This document shows positions 55,565 through 64,000 of a stretch of 64,000 nucleotides of DNA, piece by piece. Location of the stretch: positions 181,582 to 245,581 of the forward strand of contig NZ_LYPA01000054.1 in NCBI RefSeq assembly GCF_001675045.1, read 5' to 3'. Position 1 is the stretch's first letter. Each line of letters begins with the position of its first letter. The translations under genes were made by a program, and so were the position numbers. Source of the DNA: Paenibacillus oryzae (GTDB taxonomy: Bacteria; Bacillota; Bacilli; Paenibacillales; Paenibacillaceae). The notes under the pieces were generated by a model, which saw nothing but the letters and a program-made list of their open reading frames with translations, made no database searches and was not told where the DNA came from.

Positions 55565-56107
55565 TTATTTTGTTGTTTGCTGAAGCCATTCTTTTTTGAG
55601 CAGGGCATATTGAAAGGTGTTTTCATATTTTGGAGTGCCGTCTTCATTTTTGACGAAGGAGATAAATTCCATAAAGCAGCCTTCCTTGCGCATGCCCAGT
55701 TTCTCGCACAGCTTTTGCGAACGGAAGTTGTCATCCTCTACATACGCGTACAGACGCCGTCCTTCTTTTTCTATAAAAAGGTACTCCATCAATGCCCGCG
55801 CGCTTTCGCTGGCATAACCTTTACCCTCGTAAGCCGCGTTGAAATTCCAGCCAATGCTAAAGGTATCAGGGTCCTCCTTCATACAAAACAACTCTCCGAT
55901 CAGAGCGTCGCTCTCCTTCAGGCAAACGGCGATATGAGAATCGTCGCCGCTTCTTTTTTGCGCCTCTTTTATGGCGTCCTCCAGACTTGAAAGATGCTGA
56001 TCCCTAAAGCAATTGACTCTGGGATTTGCGGTATATTCCAGCAGCCCTCCAGCGTCCGCCGCCGAAAAGTTTCGTAATATCAGCCGCTTGGTTTCAATAC
56101 TGCGCAT
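55565..56107 (-). CDS. GNAT acetyltransferase, RimJ/RimL type
   Basis: 180 residues from ATG 56107, chosen because AAGGAGG lies 9 bases upstream; the frame extends eight codons more. Family blocks: ETKRLILRNFSAADAGGL start, IGWNFNAAYEGKGYASESA (acetyl-CoA loop), and EDDNFRSQKLCEKLGMRKEG. It transfers acetyl from acetyl-CoA to an amine, such as a protein N-terminus, amino sugar or antibiotic. Substrate unknown. Stands alone. Confidence 0.9.
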   Translation of the reverse strand: MRSIETKRLILRNFSAADAGGLLEYTANPRVNCFRDQHLSSLEDAIKEAQKRSGDDSHIAVCLKESDALIGELFCMKEDPDTFSIGWNFNAAYEGKGYASESARALMEYLFIEKEGRRLYAYVEDDNFRSQKLCEKLGMRKEGCFMEFISFVKNEDGTPKYENTFQYALLKKEWLQQTTK

Positions 56108-56208
56108 AAACAACGCCTCCTTCATAAACACTTAATAAAAGCTTACGATACTGCTTGTCCCGTTCAAGCTTTATTCAATCCTGGCATTACAGCTTCAAGC
56201 TCATATGG

Positions 56209-56976
56209 TCACACTTTGCGTTGAACTCTAGCTACGCTTTTTTTGGGAGCGTTCTGCATTTTCTGCTCACCGCTTTTTTTCTCTCCCGCAGCCCTGCCTA
56301 GACCTGAAAAAAATTGAATCAGCTTGTCCTTATAGATATAGCCTACGACAAAGGCGACTACAGAGATGACGGACAGAACAATCGTCGTTCCGTATTGCTC
56401 CATATGGATAGTGGACCCGACGGCAACGGAAGCGACAATCCAGGGCAGTCGTCCTACGAGCGTCAGAATGAAAAAACGGGTCGCTCGAATTGGCGTAAGT
56501 GCCGCAACATAAACGAGCAAATCCTTTGGCAGGCCGGGAATGATAAAGAAGATAAACAAAAAGGCGGACAGCTTTTTTTCATCATTGATAAGCGACATCC
56601 ACTTGTAATTTTTTTTCTCCAGCAGACGCTCGATAAAGGAACGGCCAATAAAGCGGGTAAAATAAAAAGCGATAGCCGAGCCGATCATCATGCCTAACGT
56701 AATATATAACGATCCAAGAGCGGTTCCATAAATGTAGCCGCCGGCAATTTGCACAACCTCGCCTGGAATAGGCGCGATGACGACTTGAAGCACCTGGAAA
56801 AACATAAAGACAGCCGGCCCCCAATGGCCAGTGGAGCGGATATAGTCTCTGAAATTATCCATGGAGGACAATATGTTCAGAATTTGGGGAGAATAATACA
56901 CAAACAGGCCTAATGACACTATAGTTAATCCTATCAGCATTATTTTCAAAAGGCGGTCCTTGGTTTGCTTCGGCAT
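56209..56976 (-). CDS. TVP38/TMEM64 (DedA-like) membrane protein
   Basis: 255 residues from ATG 56976 (AAGGAG upstream). About six membrane segments. The central FQVLQVVIAPIPGEVVQIAGGYIYG block and FIIPGLPKDLL are the re-entrant motifs of the TVP38/DedA family (SNARE-associated domain), which help move lipid carriers such as undecaprenyl phosphate or phospholipids. The tail after residue 220 is basic and cytoplasmic. Divergent from the two-component system, 156 bp apart. Confidence 0.9.
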   Translation of the reverse strand: MPKQTKDRLLKIMLIGLTIVSLGLFVYYSPQILNILSSMDNFRDYIRSTGHWGPAVFMFFQVLQVVIAPIPGEVVQIAGGYIYGTALGSLYITLGMMIGSAIAFYFTRFIGRSFIERLLEKKNYKWMSLINDEKKLSAFLFIFFIIPGLPKDLLVYVAALTPIRATRFFILTLVGRLPWIVASVAVGSTIHMEQYGTTIVLSVISVVAFVVGYIYKDKLIQFFSGLGRAAGEKKSGEQKMQNAPKKSVARVQRKV

Positions 56977-57132
56977 GGCGGTCGACTCCTTCTCATGTTG
57001 ATTATTGTAAAGTATAATGCTTAAACATTAAGAGAGATCTATATGATTTCTGAAGAATTCTTAAGTGGGCTGGATGGGCTGGCTAAGGCATATCGGCCAT
57101 ATTATACTGAACATGAAGCAAGGAGGGATGAG

Positions 57133-57825
57133 ATGAGCAAGCAAATATTGATTGCTGACGATAATAGCGAAATTCGGGATATTGTAAGGATTTTGCTGGA
57201 GAGCGAAAATTATAGGGTCATTGAAGCTGTGGATGGCCAGGATGCAATCGACAAAGTAAATGATGAGACGGATCTTATCATTTTGGACATTATGATGCCG
57301 AACAAATCCGGTTTGAAGGCTTGCGTTGAAATCCGTGAAAAAACAAGCGCGCCAATTTTGTTCCTGACGGCAAAATCGCAGGATTCCGACAAGCAGCTGG
57401 CTTTTTCCTCGGGAAGCGACGACTTTTTGTCGAAGCCTTTTTCCTATACCGAATTGGTGGCCCGGGTTAAAGCGCTGCTGCGCCGCTATTATGTCTATCG
57501 CGGAAAGGAAAAAGCGGAAGAAACGGATAAAATCATCATTCACGACCTGACGCTGTACCAGGATTTAAAAACGGTTTATGTCGGGGAAAAGGAAATTTCC
57601 TTAACGGATATCGAATACAGCATTTTGCTTCTATTGGCCAAAAAACGGAGAAAGGTGTTTTCGGCTGAAAATATATACGAAAGCGTCTGGGGGCAGCCCT
57701 ATTTTTATACCTGCAACAATACGGTCATGGTTCATATTCGAAACTTGAGAGGCAAGCTTGGCGACGACCCGCAAAACCCTAAATATGTAAAAACCGTTTG
57801 GGGGAAGGGGTACAAGGTTGAATAA
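57133..57825 (+). CDS. OmpR-family response regulator
   Basis: 230 residues from ATG 57133, which has AAGGAGG 8 bases upstream; the frame opens at 57043 without a site. Receiver domain with D10-D11, phospho-acceptor in LIILDIMMPNKSG (about D54), Thr/Ser in LFLTAKSQ and Lys in LSKPFS. The C-terminal winged helix is complete (ISLTDIEYSILLLLAKK and NTVMVHIRNLRGKLGD). It binds DNA when phosphorylated by the kinase encoded next, whose gene overlaps it by 8 bases. Confidence 0.95.
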   Translation: MSKQILIADDNSEIRDIVRILLESENYRVIEAVDGQDAIDKVNDETDLIILDIMMPNKSGLKACVEIREKTSAPILFLTAKSQDSDKQLAFSSGSDDFLSKPFSYTELVARVKALLRRYYVYRGKEKAEETDKIIIHDLTLYQDLKTVYVGEKEISLTDIEYSILLLLAKKRRKVFSAENIYESVWGQPYFYTCNNTVMVHIRNLRGKLGDDPQNPKYVKTVWGKGYKVE

Positions 57826-59149
57826 GCTGCTGATCGGAAAAAAGCTGAAGCTCAAATTAATACTTGCCATCCTGTTTTCATTGCTCATCTCCTTTTGCTC
57901 CTTTGTGGTTTTGGAGATTGTCGGGGAGAGCGTGCTGGACAATTATTTGAGCAAATCCACCTTTATTGAGCAGAGGCAGAAGGATGCGCTTGAACGTTTT
58001 ATCGATTTTGTGAAGGATGAAAAGCTTTCAAGCGATGATGAAAAAGAGCTGTCGGCTTGGGTAGGCAAGGAAAGGTATTTGAATTTATATATTTTCAGCA
58101 ATGAAAAGCTGATCTATTCGTCAAACAACTTGATCGATCCCCTTGTGAGCGAGCAGCTTCTAACCCATTTTGTGCCTTCCAAAATACCGATCACGACCGT
58201 TTCCTTCAAGGATCAGGAGGCGCAGGTTTATATGGTGGGCTCTTATGAGTACCAATATTACAATTTGATATTAATTATTGGCATTTCTCTTGCGGCTATA
58301 ACGTTTATTATTTCTTTTCTGCTTTTCATCAACAAAAAAACGTCCTATATCGGCAAGCTTGAGCGGGAAATTAAAATTTTGGAGGGCGGCAATCTGGATT
58401 ATCCCATTACGATATCCGGAAAGGATGAGCTTTCCTCCCTGGCGCAAAGTCTGGATGAAATGAGAAAATCGTTTATGGAGAGGCTGGACAACGAGGAGCA
58501 GATTAGGCTGGCCAATCGGGAGCTGATCACTGCCATCTCCCATGATTTGCGAACTCCGCTAACGATTCTGCTGGGGTATATGGACATTATTCAGCTTAAC
58601 AAATACAAGACGCAGGAGGATTTGCTGAACTACATTCACAATAGCAGGGAGAAGGCTTATCAAATCAAGGCGTTGTCGGATAAGCTGTTTGAATATTTTA
58701 CGGTATCCTCCGCCTCCGAAGCGGAAGAGATCGAGCTGGAAACCTATGAAGGCGGAGCGCTTCTGGATCAGCTTATCCATGAGCAGCTATTTGTTCCAAG
58801 CCGCGAAGGCTTTCAATTCCAGGTGGAGCCTCCCCGGGAGCGGTTTATGCTGGAGGTTAATCTGGTTGCGATTCGCCGTGTTTTTGACAACATCTTCTCC
58901 AATGTTCAAAAATACGCCGATCCGTCCCATCCCGTTACCGTGAAGTATTTCCTGAGAGAGCAGACCGTACATTTTGTTATGCAAAACAGAATCAAACGTA
59001 TAGAGAAAAAAGGCGACAGCAATGAAATCGGCTTGATCAGCAGCCGGAAAATGATTCAGCAGCATGACGGAACGTTGACGTTCAAGCATGAAAAAGGCAT
59101 TTTTACGCTTGAGATTGTGTTGCCGATTATTCTGTACGAAGAAAAATAG
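57818..59149 (+). CDS. Membrane sensor histidine kinase
   Basis: 443 residues from TTG 57818 (GGGGAAGGGG upstream). Two membrane helices (about 12-34 and 147-169) frame an outer sensor of about 110 residues, then HAMP (about 170-222), the H box AISHDLRTPLTILLGYM (His about 239) and an ATPase domain. The N box FDNIFSNVQKYA is clear, but the usual DxGxG of G1 is replaced by QNRIK, and G2 reads SNEIGL instead of GTGIGL. Such reduced ATP lids occur in some VanS/BceS-like kinases, so activity is likely but not certain. Signal unknown; the next operon is a MerR-controlled ABC exporter. Confidence 0.9.
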   Translation: MNKLLIGKKLKLKLILAILFSLLISFCSFVVLEIVGESVLDNYLSKSTFIEQRQKDALERFIDFVKDEKLSSDDEKELSAWVGKERYLNLYIFSNEKLIYSSNNLIDPLVSEQLLTHFVPSKIPITTVSFKDQEAQVYMVGSYEYQYYNLILIIGISLAAITFIISFLLFINKKTSYIGKLEREIKILEGGNLDYPITISGKDELSSLAQSLDEMRKSFMERLDNEEQIRLANRELITAISHDLRTPLTILLGYMDIIQLNKYKTQEDLLNYIHNSREKAYQIKALSDKLFEYFTVSSASEAEEIELETYEGGALLDQLIHEQLFVPSREGFQFQVEPPRERFMLEVNLVAIRRVFDNIFSNVQKYADPSHPVTVKYFLREQTVHFVMQNRIKRIEKKGDSNEIGLISSRKMIQQHDGTLTFKHEKGIFTLEIVLPIILYEEK

Positions 59150-59168
59150 GGGGCGCCAAGAGCCCCCT
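59148..59168. terminator. Hairpin between the kinase and the MerR gene
   Basis: AGGGGGC and GCCCCCT form a perfect 7-bp stem with a 7-nt loop. A T run (ATTTTTC) follows on the minus strand, so it mainly serves the MerR gene; the stem overlaps the kinase stop codon. Confidence 0.75.
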
Positions 59169-59192
59169 CAACCTTCGCAACCCCCGCAAACT

Positions 59193-60017
59193 TCATATAC
59201 CTTTTGGCTTCTCGATATGTACCATAATCCGAACCAAATATTCCTCCGGGTTCTGTAGAACAACCTCATCCTGCATATATTCTTCATAAGCATGGCCGAT
59301 GATGGTGTAATGATGCTTGCGGATATACTCAAATATTGGCGGGAATATCCTCTCCGTATCTCCATAATCCGCCCTGGCGCAGGCCACCAGGTAATACCCC
59401 TCCGGCATATACTCCTGCTTGTAATGAAAGGTCTCCATTCGGCTGTACATATGGGTCATCCAGTCTCCATCGCAGCGCAGCATGTCCTCTTTGTCGATCA
59501 TTACGCCGGTTGGGTATCCAAGCGGCGCATGTTCGCGTTGCAGCCGTTTCTGAAAATCGCTCCATAGCTCCTCGGGAAACTGCTTTTTACAGGAGCGAAC
59601 GGGCGAACTCAGCAGAAGGGGCATTTTGTCCTGCCAAACGACGTCCATCCGGGTTGTATCCATGTGTAAGGATTGGCGAATATTTTCAGCCCGTTGAATA
59701 ATCATTTGTTTGGCCCGCTGCAGCTTTTGTATCTGGGAATAAACGATTTCCTCTTGTTTGTGGAACAGCTCAAGAGTGCTGTCCGGCGTCCGATGGCTCA
59801 AATGCTCCCGAATTTCCTCCAGAGACATGCCAAGCTCTTTAAAAATATGTATGACGCCAATGGTGTCCAATTGATTGCGATGGTAATAGCGGTAGCCGTT
59901 TTCTGCCACGAATATGGGCTTGAACAGCCCGATGGAATCGTAATAAATCAGGGTTTTGCGCGGAACCTCGGACATTTTGGAAAATGCGCTGATGGGCAAA
60001 AAATCGGATTGCAGCAT
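59193..60017 (-). CDS. MerR-family multidrug-type regulator (BmrR-like)
   Basis: 274 residues from ATG 60017 (GGGAGG upstream). N-terminal winged helix: LPISAFSKMSEVPRKTLIYY and ENGYRYYHRNQLDTIGVI. A long coiled coil (about 80-118) follows, then a GyrI/BmrR-like effector-binding domain (about 125-274). BmrR-type proteins bind hydrophobic or cationic drugs and switch on a drug exporter. The exporter genes diverge from it, and the 19-bp-spacer promoter with a palindrome between them is exactly the kind MerR proteins activate. Confidence 0.93.
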   Translation of the reverse strand: MLQSDFLPISAFSKMSEVPRKTLIYYDSIGLFKPIFVAENGYRYYHRNQLDTIGVIHIFKELGMSLEEIREHLSHRTPDSTLELFHKQEEIVYSQIQKLQRAKQMIIQRAENIRQSLHMDTTRMDVVWQDKMPLLLSSPVRSCKKQFPEELWSDFQKRLQREHAPLGYPTGVMIDKEDMLRCDGDWMTHMYSRMETFHYKQEYMPEGYYLVACARADYGDTERIFPPIFEYIRKHHYTIIGHAYEEYMQDEVVLQNPEEYLVRIMVHIEKPKGI

Positions 60018-60044
60018 GGCTTCCTCCCGGCTTCAAAAGAGTGA

Positions 60045-60075
60045 TTGACTGTATAGTTGCTATACAGTTTATAAT
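60045..60075 (+). promoter_or_regulatory. MerR-activated promoter of the ABC exporter
   Basis: TTGACT (60045-60050) and TATAAT (60070-60075) are 19 bp apart. ACTGTATAG-TTG-CTATACAGT (60048-60068), a 9-bp inverted repeat, fills the spacer. Typical MerR operator layout. Confidence 0.92.
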
Positions 60076-60147
60076 AGCATCTATTGCTTAAGTTCAGCCA
60101 CATTGGACTGCGGAAATAGGCTTTTATTTCAATTGAGGAGAATGCTT

Positions 60148-61899
60148 ATGCTGGGGAAATTGCTGCAGAGTGTAAGGGAGTACAAAAAGGATACCTGGCT
60201 AACCCCTGTGTTGTTGCTGGGGGAGGTTGCTATGGAGGTTGCGATTCCGTTTTTTATGGCGGAATTGATAGACCTGGGCATTACCGGCGGAAACATGAAT
60301 GCCGTCTATAAATATGGATTGATTCTGGTGCTGTTTGCGCTTGTATCGCTCCTGTTCGGCGCGCTTGCCGGCAAGCATTCCGCCATTGCCATGGCTGGTT
60401 TTGGGAAAAATCTTCGGTTCGATCTGTTTAATCATGTTCAAAAGCTGTCCTATTCCAATATGGATAAATTTTCGACCTCCGGCATCGTTACCAGATTAAC
60501 GACGGATATTACGCATGTGCAAAATGCGTTTCTTATGATTATAAGGATTGCTTTCCGCAGCCCTGTCATGATGATTTTTGCGACGATTATGACCTTTCAG
60601 ATCAGCCCGACCATCGCTTTATGGTTTCTTGGCGTTATTCCGGTTTTGGCTGTCGGCATGCTGCTTATTATGAAGTATTCCTTCCCTATATTCGAACAGG
60701 CCTTCGGTGGCTATGATGATCTGAACAAGGCAGTACAGGAAAATGTCCGGGGCATTCGCGTTGTGAAATCCTATGTGCGTGAAAATCATGAAATATCCAA
60801 GTTCCAAATGGTTTCCAACCGGATATTTACGCTAATGACAAAAGCGGAGCGGCTTATATCCTACGAGCTGCCGCTAATGCAAATCGTGTTGTATGGCGTC
60901 ATGCTTCTTATTTCATGGATCGGCGCCAAGCTTGTTGTCGGCGGCTCCATGACGACGGGAGAGCTGACAAGCGTATTTGCTTATTCCATGCAAATTTTAA
61001 TGAGCCTGATGACGCTTGGCCTTGTTATTATTATGGTTGCCATTGCCCGCGCATCCGCAGGACGGATTCACGATTTGCTGAAGGAGCAGCCTGATATCAC
61101 AAACCCGGATAACCCGGTAACTGACTTGCCCAGCGGCGATGTAGAGTTCCGCAACGTCTCGTTCCGGTATTCCGCCAAGGCGGAAAAATATGCGCTGTCC
61201 GGCATCAATCTTACAATCAAATCGGGTCAAACGATTGGCATTATCGGGGGGGCTGGCAGCGCCAAATCAACGCTGGTGCAGCTTATTCCGCGACTTTACG
61301 ATGCGAGCCAGGGCGAGGTGCTTGTGGGCGGAAGGAACGTCAAGGAATATGACCTGCAGGTGCTGAGAAGCAAGGTTGCCATGGTGCTGCAAAAGAATGT
61401 ATTGTTCGAAGGCTCTATTAAAGAAAATCTGCGGTGGGGAAACGAAGGCGCTACCGAAGAGGAACTGATAGAGGCTTGCAAGGCCGCGCAGGCTCATGAC
61501 TTTATATCGTCGTTCCCCGATGGATACGACACCCGTCTTGCACAAGGGGGAACTAACGTTTCCGGCGGCCAAAAGCAGCGGATTTGCATTGCCAGAGCTT
61601 TGCTGAAAAAGCCAAACATTATTATTCTGGACGACTCCACTAGCGCAGTCGATACCCGAACCGACGCCTTGATTCGGAAGGTGCTGAAGGAGGGTATCCC
61701 CGATACGACCAAAATCATTATTGCCCAGCGGATAGCTTCCGTTCAGGATGCCGACCAGATTATCATACTGGATGACGGAGAAATGGCGGATGCCGGAACT
61801 CATGAGGAGCTTCTGGTCAGAAGCGCGATTTATCAGGAAGCCTACGAATCCCAAACGAAAGGCGGTGAAGCCGATGTCGAACAGCATCAATTCCAATAA
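60148..61899 (+). CDS. ABC exporter half-transporter with degenerate ATP site
   Basis: 583 residues from ATG 60148 (GAGGAG 7 bases upstream; ATG 60142 and a longer frame lack spacing). Six membrane helices (about 15-300), then an ATPase domain. Walker A reads GGAGSAKST with Ala for the usual Gly, and Walker B reads IIILDDSTS with Asp for the catalytic Glu, while its signature VSGGQ is canonical. This is the degenerate half of a heterodimeric multidrug exporter of the BmrCD/LmrCD type; it pairs with the next gene, which overlaps its end by 26 bases. Controlled by the divergent MerR regulator. Confidence 0.95.
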   Translation: MLGKLLQSVREYKKDTWLTPVLLLGEVAMEVAIPFFMAELIDLGITGGNMNAVYKYGLILVLFALVSLLFGALAGKHSAIAMAGFGKNLRFDLFNHVQKLSYSNMDKFSTSGIVTRLTTDITHVQNAFLMIIRIAFRSPVMMIFATIMTFQISPTIALWFLGVIPVLAVGMLLIMKYSFPIFEQAFGGYDDLNKAVQENVRGIRVVKSYVRENHEISKFQMVSNRIFTLMTKAERLISYELPLMQIVLYGVMLLISWIGAKLVVGGSMTTGELTSVFAYSMQILMSLMTLGLVIIMVAIARASAGRIHDLLKEQPDITNPDNPVTDLPSGDVEFRNVSFRYSAKAEKYALSGINLTIKSGQTIGIIGGAGSAKSTLVQLIPRLYDASQGEVLVGGRNVKEYDLQVLRSKVAMVLQKNVLFEGSIKENLRWGNEGATEEELIEACKAAQAHDFISSFPDGYDTRLAQGGTNVSGGQKQRICIARALLKKPNIIILDDSTSAVDTRTDALIRKVLKEGIPDTTKIIIAQRIASVQDADQIIILDDGEMADAGTHEELLVRSAIYQEAYESQTKGGEADVEQHQFQ

Positions 61900-63730
61900 G
61901 GAAATCGATCATGGCAATAGCACCAGCTATGGTCAAACCATCAAGCGTCTGCTTGCTTATTTTAAATACTACAAGCTGAGGACGGCTCTGGTGCTGGTGC
62001 TTGTTTTGGTCAGCTCCGCCGTTTCCGTTGTGTCCGCCGCATTTTTGAGATTGCTTGTGGACGACTTTATCGTTCCTTTGCTGGGCAATCAAAATCCGGT
62101 GTTCGACGCATTGCTGCAGGCGTTAACCATTCTTGCCGTTATTTATGCTGCTGGTGTGGTCAGCACCTTTGCCTGCAAAAGGCTGATGATAACCATTTCG
62201 CAGCAAATTATGAAAAAAATCCGCGATCATTTATTCAGCCATATGCAAAAGCTTCCTATCAAATATTTTGACCGCAAGGCTCATGGCGATATTATGAGTC
62301 ATTATACCAATGATGTGGATACGCTCAATATGATGCTGACCGACGGGCTGCCGCAGCTGCTATCCACCTTTGTGACCGTAATTGTGGTGCTTGGAACGAT
62401 GCTGTACCTTGACGTACCGTTAACCATTGTTGTTGTTGCCGGCGCTGGCTTTATGCTATGGATGACGAAGAAGATAGGCACAAAAGCGACGCAGCATTTT
62501 TTCCGGCAGCAAGAGTCGATTGGCGTTGTAGATGGATATATTGAAGAAATGATTCATGGACAAAAGGTTGTTCAAGTGTTCGGTCGCGAGGAAAATGTAA
62601 TCCGGCAGTTTGCCGTTCTGAACGAGGATTTGTATAAAAGCTCCGCGACAGCTAATAAATATTCCAACATTCTGATGCCCCTGAACGCCAATTTTGCCAC
62701 CTTGATCTATGTGATGGTTGCCATCGTTGGGGGAGCCTTGTCTATTTCCGGCTGGGACAAAGGCTTGACGCTGGGAAGCATTGCGGCATTTTTGAGCTTG
62801 TCCAGAAACTTCACGATGCCGATTGCCGAAATCTCGTCGCAGGTCAATATGTTTGTTGTGGCCATCGCGGGAGCGCAGCGGATTTTTGAAATGATGGATG
62901 AACGTCCGGAGGAGGACGAAGGACGGGTTACGCTGGAGAAAAACGAACGTCATGGAAGCTGGTCGTGGAAGCTGGAGGACGGGTCCACTATTCCTTTGAA
63001 GGGCAAGGTGGAGCTTAGAGGAGTAGCCTTTTCCTATGATGGCAGCAAGCAGGTGCTGCAGGATGTTACGCTTTATGCCGAGCCGGGGCAAAAGCTTGCT
63101 TTTGTAGGAGCCACTGGCGCTGGAAAAACGACAGTTGCCAATTTGCTTAATCGCTTCTACGACATTACGGAAGGCGAAATTATCTACGACGGGATCAATA
63201 TCGGGCGGATGAAAAAGGCCGATCTGCGCCGTTCGCTTGGCATTGTGCTGCAGGACACTCATCTGTTTACCGGCACCGTGGCCGACAATATCCGGTACGG
63301 GCGGCTGGAGGCTAGCGACGAGGCGGTGAAGGAAGCCGCCAGATTGTCCCATGCCGCAGGCTTTATCGAGCGCTTGCCGCAGGGCTACGAAACCCCGCTG
63401 GACGGAAGCGGGAACGGGCTTTCGCAGGGCCAGGCCCAGCTGCTCGCTATTGCGCGGGCGGCTATCGCCAACCCGCCTGTCATGATTCTGGACGAAGCGA
63501 CCTCCTCCATCGACACGCGAACAGAAGCGCTTGTGCAGTCGGGTATGGATAATTTGATGAATGGCAGAACCGTATTTGTTATTGCGCACCGCCTATCCAC
63601 GGTCCGCAATTCAGATGCCATCATGGTTATGGAGAAAGGGAGGATTAAGGAGCGGGGCAATCACGTTCAATTGATTGCGCAAGGCGGCATTTATTATCAA
63701 CTGTACACGGGAGCTTTTGAATGGGAGTAA
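61874..63730 (+). CDS. ABC exporter half-transporter with intact ATP site
   Basis: 618 residues from ATG 61874 (AAAGGCGGTG upstream). Six membrane helices (about 30-320) and an ATPase domain. Walker A GATGAGKTT and Walker B MILDEATS with catalytic Glu are intact; the signature reads LSQGQ instead of LSGGQ. An insert of about 25 residues (HGSWSWKLEDGSTIPLKGKV) precedes the ATPase domain, as in other partners of this type. In the dimer its Walker motifs meet the canonical VSGGQ of the partner, so one ATP site is fully active and one is not, the standard asymmetric arrangement. Last gene of the operon. Confidence 0.95.
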   Translation: MSNSINSNKEIDHGNSTSYGQTIKRLLAYFKYYKLRTALVLVLVLVSSAVSVVSAAFLRLLVDDFIVPLLGNQNPVFDALLQALTILAVIYAAGVVSTFACKRLMITISQQIMKKIRDHLFSHMQKLPIKYFDRKAHGDIMSHYTNDVDTLNMMLTDGLPQLLSTFVTVIVVLGTMLYLDVPLTIVVVAGAGFMLWMTKKIGTKATQHFFRQQESIGVVDGYIEEMIHGQKVVQVFGREENVIRQFAVLNEDLYKSSATANKYSNILMPLNANFATLIYVMVAIVGGALSISGWDKGLTLGSIAAFLSLSRNFTMPIAEISSQVNMFVVAIAGAQRIFEMMDERPEEDEGRVTLEKNERHGSWSWKLEDGSTIPLKGKVELRGVAFSYDGSKQVLQDVTLYAEPGQKLAFVGATGAGKTTVANLLNRFYDITEGEIIYDGINIGRMKKADLRRSLGIVLQDTHLFTGTVADNIRYGRLEASDEAVKEAARLSHAAGFIERLPQGYETPLDGSGNGLSQGQAQLLAIARAAIANPPVMILDEATSSIDTRTEALVQSGMDNLMNGRTVFVIAHRLSTVRNSDAIMVMEKGRIKERGNHVQLIAQGGIYYQLYTGAFEWE

Positions 63731-64000
63731 CCAAGGTGAGGATCTGTTTGATGCTCTCTACTTAACCCATTCAATGATGATCAGATTGTCGATTTTTTTG
63801 CGGTAGGTATCACTTCATTGATTGCCCCAAGTCACTCATTTCATTAACTCATGCCGCTCTTTTCAGAAGAGTACGGGGTTCACGGGGTTCGGTGGCGGAT
63901 ACATTTTTGCGGACATCGATGACTATGCTTGACCCACAATGCTTCCAAAAAACTGGATGTTGAAAACATAGCTACCCAACGAAGGTTCTCTCCGTTATGA
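63731..64000. other. Gene-free end of the window
   Basis: No supported gene on either strand. A few short coding-like stretches on the minus strand (for example YPPPNPVNPV) are broken by stops and could be the remains of a gene or the edge of one outside the window. Confidence 0.4.

Noticed and set aside
62456..63589. 377-codon open frame on the minus strand inside the second ABC half-transporter gene
   Set aside because: It lies wholly antisense to a clear ABC ATPase/membrane gene, has no ribosome binding site, and its translation shows no family features. It arises from GC-rich codon use.

Overview
The window looks like chromosome of a Gram-positive, Paenibacillus-type Firmicute. The reasons are the strong AGGAGG ribosome binding sites, frequent GTG and TTG starts, many lipoproteins with L-x-x-C lipoboxes, an S-layer-homology (SLH) surface protein, a secreted GH9/GH48 cellulase pair with CBM3 modules, a GH11 xylanase, and many MerR/TetR/XRE regulators. 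The genus is inferred from gene content, not from a marker gene. No tRNA, rRNA or CRISPR array was seen.

Layout. 1-5764: an accessory block holding the C-terminal part of an FtsK/SpoIIIE-type ATPase, a protein with two GHKL ATPase modules (one Hsp90/MORC-like, one histidine-kinase-like) and a large protein that starts with a divergent receiver domain. This is the best candidate here for an undescribed conflict or defence system. 6069-8613: a decayed IS66-family element with matching ends and a perfect 8-bp target duplication, inserted into what reads as a former terminator hairpin. 8708-11219: a ketopantoate-reductase-like enzyme divergent from a TetR regulator, then a small exported protein. 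11320-18536: a secreted cellulase operon (GH9 then GH48), a short MITE-like element and a lipoprotein with four Asp-box repeats. 18991-25938: a 2315-residue SLH surface protein. 26036-31348: endonuclease IV, a CE1-like esterase, a LytTR/DUF3021 pair, a membrane-anchored hydrolase and a lipoprotein.

31418-44696 is a surface-glycan region. The dTDP-rhamnose genes rmlC, rmlB and rmlD survive only as fragments joined by deletions. Next to them are an intact RmlA-like nucleotidyltransferase, two paralogous acyltransferase-glycosyltransferase fusions, an aldo/keto reductase, and a tightly packed operon of rfbH, rfbF, rfbG, a YerE-like thiamine-diphosphate enzyme and a three-module glycosyltransferase. 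Together the operon is predicted to make a CDP-activated deoxy sugar with a two-carbon branch (yersiniose type) and to transfer sugars to a surface acceptor. The SLH protein is a possible but unproven acceptor.

44841-53508: small regulatory and envelope units. These include a TetR operon with two visible operators, a MerR operon with a 20-bp-spacer promoter, an XRE regulator, a stalk-domain protein, a WG-repeat protein and lipoproteins. 53547-55461: a predicted 24-residue peptide ORF, then a GH11 xylanase with an unusual leader, then a lipoprotein of the formylglycine-generating-enzyme fold. 55565-63730: an acetyltransferase, a TVP38-family membrane protein, a two-component system, and a MerR regulator divergent from a heterodimeric ABC exporter. 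The last 270 bases hold no gene I can support.
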